From NCBI RefSeq assembly GCF_004664715.2, contig NC_051068.1:56120953-56184952 (forward strand): 64,000 nt of DNA. The letters are read 5' to 3'. A model generated the notes under the pieces. That model was not told where the DNA came from and did not search any database. It saw nothing but the letters and a program-made list of their open reading frames with translations. Of this stretch, positions 59,780 to 64,000 are shown in pieces (the first letter of the stretch is position 1; every line of letters begins with the position of its first letter). The position numbers and the translations under genes were made by a program. This stretch comes from Peromyscus leucopus. Its lineage: Eukaryota; Chordata; Mammalia; Rodentia; Cricetidae.

Positions 59780-59988
59780 AAAAAAAAAAAAAAAAAAAAA
59801 AAAGTCCTCCTTTTAAACATTTAAAAAATTCTAGTGAATGCACTAACAAGTGAAATCAGTTTATTCATAAACTATATTCCTCAGGACTGCTCACACAGAG
59901 ACATGTGTGGACTCCCCTCACAGGAAAAAAAAAAAAAAACTCACTAGTTCCTTTATTACCATCAAAGTAGGAAACTCCAGGAACTTGG

Positions 59989-60020
<32 letters not shown>
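59780..60020. repeat. Cluster of three A-runs
   Basis: A-runs at about 59780-59802, 59924-59939 and 59990-60020; T-runs in the Rapgef2 transcript. Confidence 0.95.
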
Positions 60021-60023
<3 letters not shown>

Positions 60024-60608
60024 AGAAAGTTCTGCAAAATCCAAAAACAACATTAACGGGGGCAAAAGAAAAATCTCAATTAAAATGTTGAAAAGCTCTA
60101 TTGTCTGTCTACGCTTTCTATAATCCTAAATTTTTACCTCCACCATCCTATTTCCTCACTTTCTGAGATTTGGCCCCAACTTCTTATTAGGGTTTCGAGA
60201 GGAAGTTCTTATTGCTGACAAAATTCCTCTCCCACATCATGGGGAAAATCCAAAGTCTCTGAAAAAAATATGTAATCAAATGTGATCAAGAAAGTTCCAC
60301 CATTACCACTAGTGGGCCATCACCTACTTTACAAGTTTCTTTCCTGGATGAGGAGACAGATGGGGGATGAAGACATCCTGAAGGAAGGTAGCCAGGCCTG
60401 GATACCTTACCACCCCGCCCTGTCTTCGCTCTTGTTACTTTTAAAAGGGTGCCTAATATCCTCTCCTAAAATCATTTTAATGCAGTAAGGAAGAAGTACC
60501 ACAGATGGTTTTTCTTTAATGCTTTCCTGAAAATAGTTATGTTGCTAAAATCATTTTTACCATTCCATACAATGCCTTATCTTAATGTATCTTAAATCAC
60601 ACTACTGG

Positions 60609-60646
60609 GAGACAGGGGTGTTGGGGGCTTTAAATCCACACGGTGG
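60609..60646. repeat. Direct repeat copy 1 flanking exon A
   Basis: ACAGGGGTGTTGGGGGCTTTAAATCCACACGGTGG closely matches a copy near 61592. Confidence 0.85.
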
Positions 60647-61051
60647 TTCTCTAATTTTCTTCCAATTAAAGGAATTCCAGGATCGCCTTATGTTAACTGT
60701 TCCTTGAATACACATCAATGGGATTCACTTAAAGGAACTTGTTCAATGCAAAGGCCACTCAGAGCTAAACTTCTGCAGTCCCAGGGTCCCCCAAATTTCA
60801 TTTAAAAGACATAACCACCGATTGAATTATAAAGTTCAAACACCAAACACTGTCTCTTGTCAATTTTCCATCTTCCGCTTTTGAGTTTTGTAAATAATTA
60901 CAACTATGAACTCAAAATCGTAATTATTAAGCAAACCTGTTATAAAAATAAAATACTTTATAATGAAAAAGTAGTTTGTGAAAGAGCTCTTATTTTCTAT
61001 AAAAAAGACTTCAGGAAAATAAAAGGTTCTGGAAGAGAGAGATATTCTTAC

Positions 61052-61127
61052 CACAATCATTTCAGAAGGCTCTAACACAATGCATTCACAGCCACGCCTA
61101 AAGCTTCCTGCAGAACGCTTGCCAAAA
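61052..61127 (-). CDS. Rapgef2: Rapgef2 coding exon A (end of N-terminal CNB-like domain)
   Basis: This 76-nt internal exon is read on the minus strand. It supplies the last base of a split serine codon, then 25 codons: FGKRSAGSFRRGCECIVLEP followed by SEMIV. The acceptor is a T-rich tract ending CCCTTTCTAG immediately before 61127, and the donor is GTAAGA at 61051-61046. The peptide matches, from memory, the end of the N-terminal cyclic-nucleotide-binding-like domain of the PDZ-GEF family; the RAPGEF6 paralogue has FGGKRGCDCLVLEPSEMIVV in the same place. RAPGEF2 loads GTP onto Rap1 and Rap2 at membranes and junctions; its PDZ, Ras-association and CDC25 catalytic domains are encoded outside this window. 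The exon ends in phase 0 and joins exon B in frame, giving MIV-VDYMD. The upstream exon is not in the window. The exon is seen directly; the gene assignment rests on recalled family sequence. Confidence 0.93.
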
Positions 61128-61591
61128 CTAGAAAGGGATAAAAAAAACAAGACTCAGGGACCAAGAAATATGAATTAGGAATTCAAGCTAACCTCCAACT
61201 ACAGAACATTTTTAATTGCAAAAACTACACACTATAGACATCTTTAGTCACTACTATACAAAACAAAATAATTTAATTTCCTAAATTTCAATTATGTTTT
61301 CTGGAAATTTGTTTTCAAGTTAATCATGTAAGTAAAGACGAATTGATAAAAACATGGTTTGTGATGGACTGTTTAAAATCCTTCTAATGAGGTAGTTTTA
61401 GAATATTTCAATAGAGACAGAAATGGCCTAATCATGAACTGCAAAAATGTTTACAAAGTATGTGTTATAGTCAATCCCTTTTTTCTAAGTTAGCATGCTT
61501 GAACTCAATGTTACTTTTACTTGGGAATGTATTTCTTTTCTAATTTTCCTGATCAACTTATTCTAAGTGTTTTAATAAAGAGATGCCAACA

Positions 61592-61626
61592 CAGGGGTGT
61601 CAAGGGCTTTAAATCCACATGGTGGA
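61592..61626. repeat. Direct repeat copy 2 flanking exon A
   Basis: ACAGGGGTGTCAAGGGCTTTAAATCCACATGGTGG, differing from copy 1 at about four positions. The similarity stops on both sides. Confidence 0.85.
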
Positions 61627-62762
61627 CGCTCTTCGTGAGTACAGAGTGGTGTGCACAGACGTGTACAAGAACTGTCTCCTGGAAAGCTCTCCCCTAGGGA
61701 ACTCCAACAGGCTCCTCTACCCCATCCCTGGGAACTCCCCTCTAACCCAGAGAAGACTGCTTTGTTTTCTTTTTCTGACCGTCTCTTTACAAACTAGGAC
61801 TCCGGTGTACCAAGGTGATTCGGACCTGCCTTCTCCATCCATGAACTGCCTGTCTCTACCCACTCACTACTCCAAAAACTCTCCTTTCCTTCTAAAAACA
61901 ATTTTAAAAGCTTCAATGTAGATTGAATATAGAGTTCACCATGTTAGATGTATGTGTTTTAGTAATCTTTCTATTTCGTTTGCTTAGTACACACAGTAAC
62001 TATAAAAACAAAACAACAAACAAACAAACACACCCAGAACTAGGCTTCCCTCCACACATACATGTGCACTTTTATCTGTCTGTCCTCCTCGTACTTTGTC
62101 CGGTCCCCACTCCCTCTATCTGCTTCCTATTGTACCCTTTCTTGTGTTTTGTGCTTTTAATATAGATTCTGCATCTGAGAGAAAATACGGGACATCTGTC
62201 TATCTGAGACTGGTTTATTTTACTTAACATGATAATCTCCAGCTCTCCAACTTTCTTGCAAATAGTAAACATCTGTTCTTCTCTCTACGACACAATGAAA
62301 GCCCACAGCACACACACCACAACATCTTTTAGGGGGGAAAAATCTTCCCAATAACTAATTTTAACTGAACACTTCCCCATCCCTCAGGTTCATTATGCAT
62401 TCTGAGCTATTTCTGTGGAAATCCTTGTTCCTTTTATAAGGCCCTTACACCATGACATACAATGTTTCAGATACTAGGAACCAAGCTATGAAAATGAAGA
62501 AGAAAACAGGAAAGTATTCTATGTGATCGCTAGTCACTCTGACCACTTCCGTCTGTTAATTTTACTCATTTACATGAGATCACCGGTCAGAGTAGGGTCA
62601 TCAGTTATGTTCTTCTGGGCTTAAAACTTGTTTTAGGGAAGATCAAAACCAGAATCACAGGTAACATCATTGAAAAACACTTTTAAAAACACCTGAACAT
62701 ACATTTAGACACACTCAAACATATACATTGTAGCGTGTCTTCTGAAGCAGAAAAATTCTGCC

Positions 62763-62985
62763 AATGAGCTTGGAGAGACGGCTTAGTGGTTAGAGTACTT
62801 GTTATGCAAGCAAGAAGACTACAGTTCAAATCCCAGAACCCACTGCGCAGGCTGCGTGGGTGTGCTGGTGAAGGCCAGGTCAGAGGATCCCTAGAGCAAG
62901 CTGACTAGTTGAGACTAGCCATAATTTGAGAGTTCTAGGACTGTCTTAGAGGTAAGATACAGTCTCTCCAAGAATAAAGTGATTC
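62763..62985 (+). mobile_element. B3-like SINE
   Basis: AATGAGCTTGGAGAGACGGCTTAGTGGTTAGAGTACTTG...GTTCAAATCCCAGAACCCACTGCG...GATACAGTCTCTCCAAGAATAAAG. Confidence 0.7.
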
Positions 62986-63172
62986 CAGTTGCCAGCCTCG
63001 GGGCTTCATGGTATTCAACACTGTGAAAAATAATTTTGATATATTATTAAAATACACAACAGGCTTACCAATATCATCACTTTAATCCTACTACATGACT
63101 AAGTAAAAAACGTATATTGTATATTTAAGGTTTGTTACTAAGTAACACGACATTAAAATCTAAAATGAATGA

Positions 63173-63258
63173 AAGGGGCTGCTGTGCAGCTCAGTGTGGG
63201 ATGTGTAATTAGCAGGAGCACCTCCCGGGTTTGACTGCCAACGCCTCCAAATAAATAA
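63173..63258 (+). mobile_element. ID-like SINE, diverged
   Basis: AGGGGCTGCTGTGCAGCTCAGTGTGGGATGTG...CCTCCCGGGTTTGACTGCCAACGCCTCCAAATAAATAAG. Confidence 0.55.
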
Positions 63259-64000
63259 GCAAGCCCCTGTGAGACTATCAGTTGTCATATTTTATTCCAT
63301 TTCAGGCCTAGACAACTTTATAAACATGGCTGCTTCTTTTGAAAATGTAGCACAGTAAAGAAATCATAAACATTTGTAGCGCATACAATGGCCCTATAAT
63401 ACTTGATAAGAAAAATCAAAACATGTTACCACAAAATTATTCACAAACTTCAGCAAGTGAAGATGGATCCCCATCTTTAACATTAGCAAACTACGTATCA
63501 TTTCTGGTATGCACAGTTCTTGTATCAATGCCTCCACATCCTATTCTACACGGCAAACCCTCTTACCAACCAGTGCTTAGTTTCCAGAACTTTCGGGGCT
63601 TTGAGTTGCACAAACCCTGTTGCTTTGGGATGCAAAGTTCACACTGTATAAAATATGCCCAGGAGGGTCTGTGGGATATGAGCTGCAGGGGAGCTGACAA
63701 ACCCTGTAGGCACAAGACTCAGAGCCACGTCCTGCGGACATCATCACAAAGTGGCTAACAGGAGAAACCATTCTCCACCAGGTTAATTTCTCAAACATGC
63801 TAAAGGAGAGGGGCTAGCACCCTCAAAATATATCAAAGCAAGGCATTTGTCTTCTTTATCCAACAGCCAGCTGGGCTACAGAGATGCTTCCAATTGGGAT
63901 TTACCCAACTGAACTGATGGGATCTGAATTGGGATCCCTAGAGACCGTCTTATAAAATTCTGAGGCTGTGGCAGTGATGTCTACAGCCTCGGTGCTAGGG

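Larger units (their letters stand above)
59225..61051 (-). other. Rapgef2: Rapgef2 intron between exons A and B (1827 nt)
   Basis: Bounded by GTAAGA at the exon A side and TTTCAG at exon B. It contains a (GTC)6-like run, a (CA)n run, three A-runs and otherwise unique AT-rich sequence. No SINE was recognised. Confidence 0.9.
61128..64000 (-). other. Rapgef2: Rapgef2 intron upstream of exon A
   Basis: This is the 3' part of the intron before exon A. The preceding coding exon, expected to end the CNB-like beta-strand region, was looked for on the minus strand and not found, so it lies beyond 64000. Contents are AT-rich unique sequence, a B3-like SINE near 62.8 kb, an ID-like fragment near 63.2 kb and short CAAA runs near 62015. 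The open frame at 63423-63758 shows no family resemblance. Confidence 0.8.

Noticed and set aside
61128..64000. Search for the exon before exon A (CNB-like CWYILLSGSV region)
   Set aside because: No match was seen on the minus strand, so it is presumably beyond 64000.

Overview
The window is nuclear DNA from a muroid rodent and is almost entirely intron. The repeats point to a cricetid (hamster, vole or deer-mouse group) rather than Mus or Rattus. B1 copies at about 23.2, 37.5 and 50.4 kb carry the cricetid-type GTGCCGTTCCTGG / GCGCCTTTCCTGG segment. B2 copies at 15.3 and 57.2 kb end in a GCAGACAGAACACTGTATACATAATAAATAAAT-like tail. Two LTRs at 42.9 and 50.7 kb belong to a TGTGG...CTACA family that I associate with cricetids. 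The species call is inference; the rodent SINE content is seen directly.

One protein-coding gene is recognised: Rapgef2 (PDZ-GEF1, a Rap1/Rap2 guanine nucleotide exchange factor), on the minus strand. Four coding exons can be placed in transcript order. Exon A (61127-61052) holds the end of the N-terminal cyclic-nucleotide-binding-like domain. Exon B (59224-59057) is a 56-codon arginine-rich linker. An 18-nt microexon (56502-56485) encodes ECTKSQ. An alternative first coding exon (30512-30453) encodes MKPLAAPASHGVLGQQEKQS and is 26 kb further downstream. All splice dinucleotides and phases agree: A, B and the microexon join in frame, and the alternative first exon also ends in phase 0. The long isoform (A-B-microexon) and the short isoform (alternative start) should therefore both splice to the same next exon, which I could not find and which probably lies below position 1. 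The exons upstream of A, including the long-isoform start, lie beyond 64000.

Layout. 1-30452 is the intron after the alternative first exon: B1, B3, B4 and ID SINEs, microsatellites, an old Tigger-like fragment, one hAT-type URR1 element and an L1 3' fragment. It also contains a possible stop-containing cassette exon at 25394-25496. 30453-31600 holds the alternative first exon with an overlapping uORF, plus whatever promoter drives it. 30513-56484 is intron of the long transcript, with two more URR1 elements, an L1 3' end, an L1 5' end/ORF1 remnant, two solo LTRs, a further LTR-like piece and a 240-bp uninterrupted purine tract. 56485-61127 is the exon cluster. 61128-64000 is upstream intron.

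I see no tRNA or rRNA gene, CRISPR array, operon or bacterial-type system. Almost all other open reading frames are chance frames in introns, SINEs or simple repeats. The items most worth checking are the microexon, the stop-start-overlapping uORF at the alternative start, the possible poison exon and the long purine tract.
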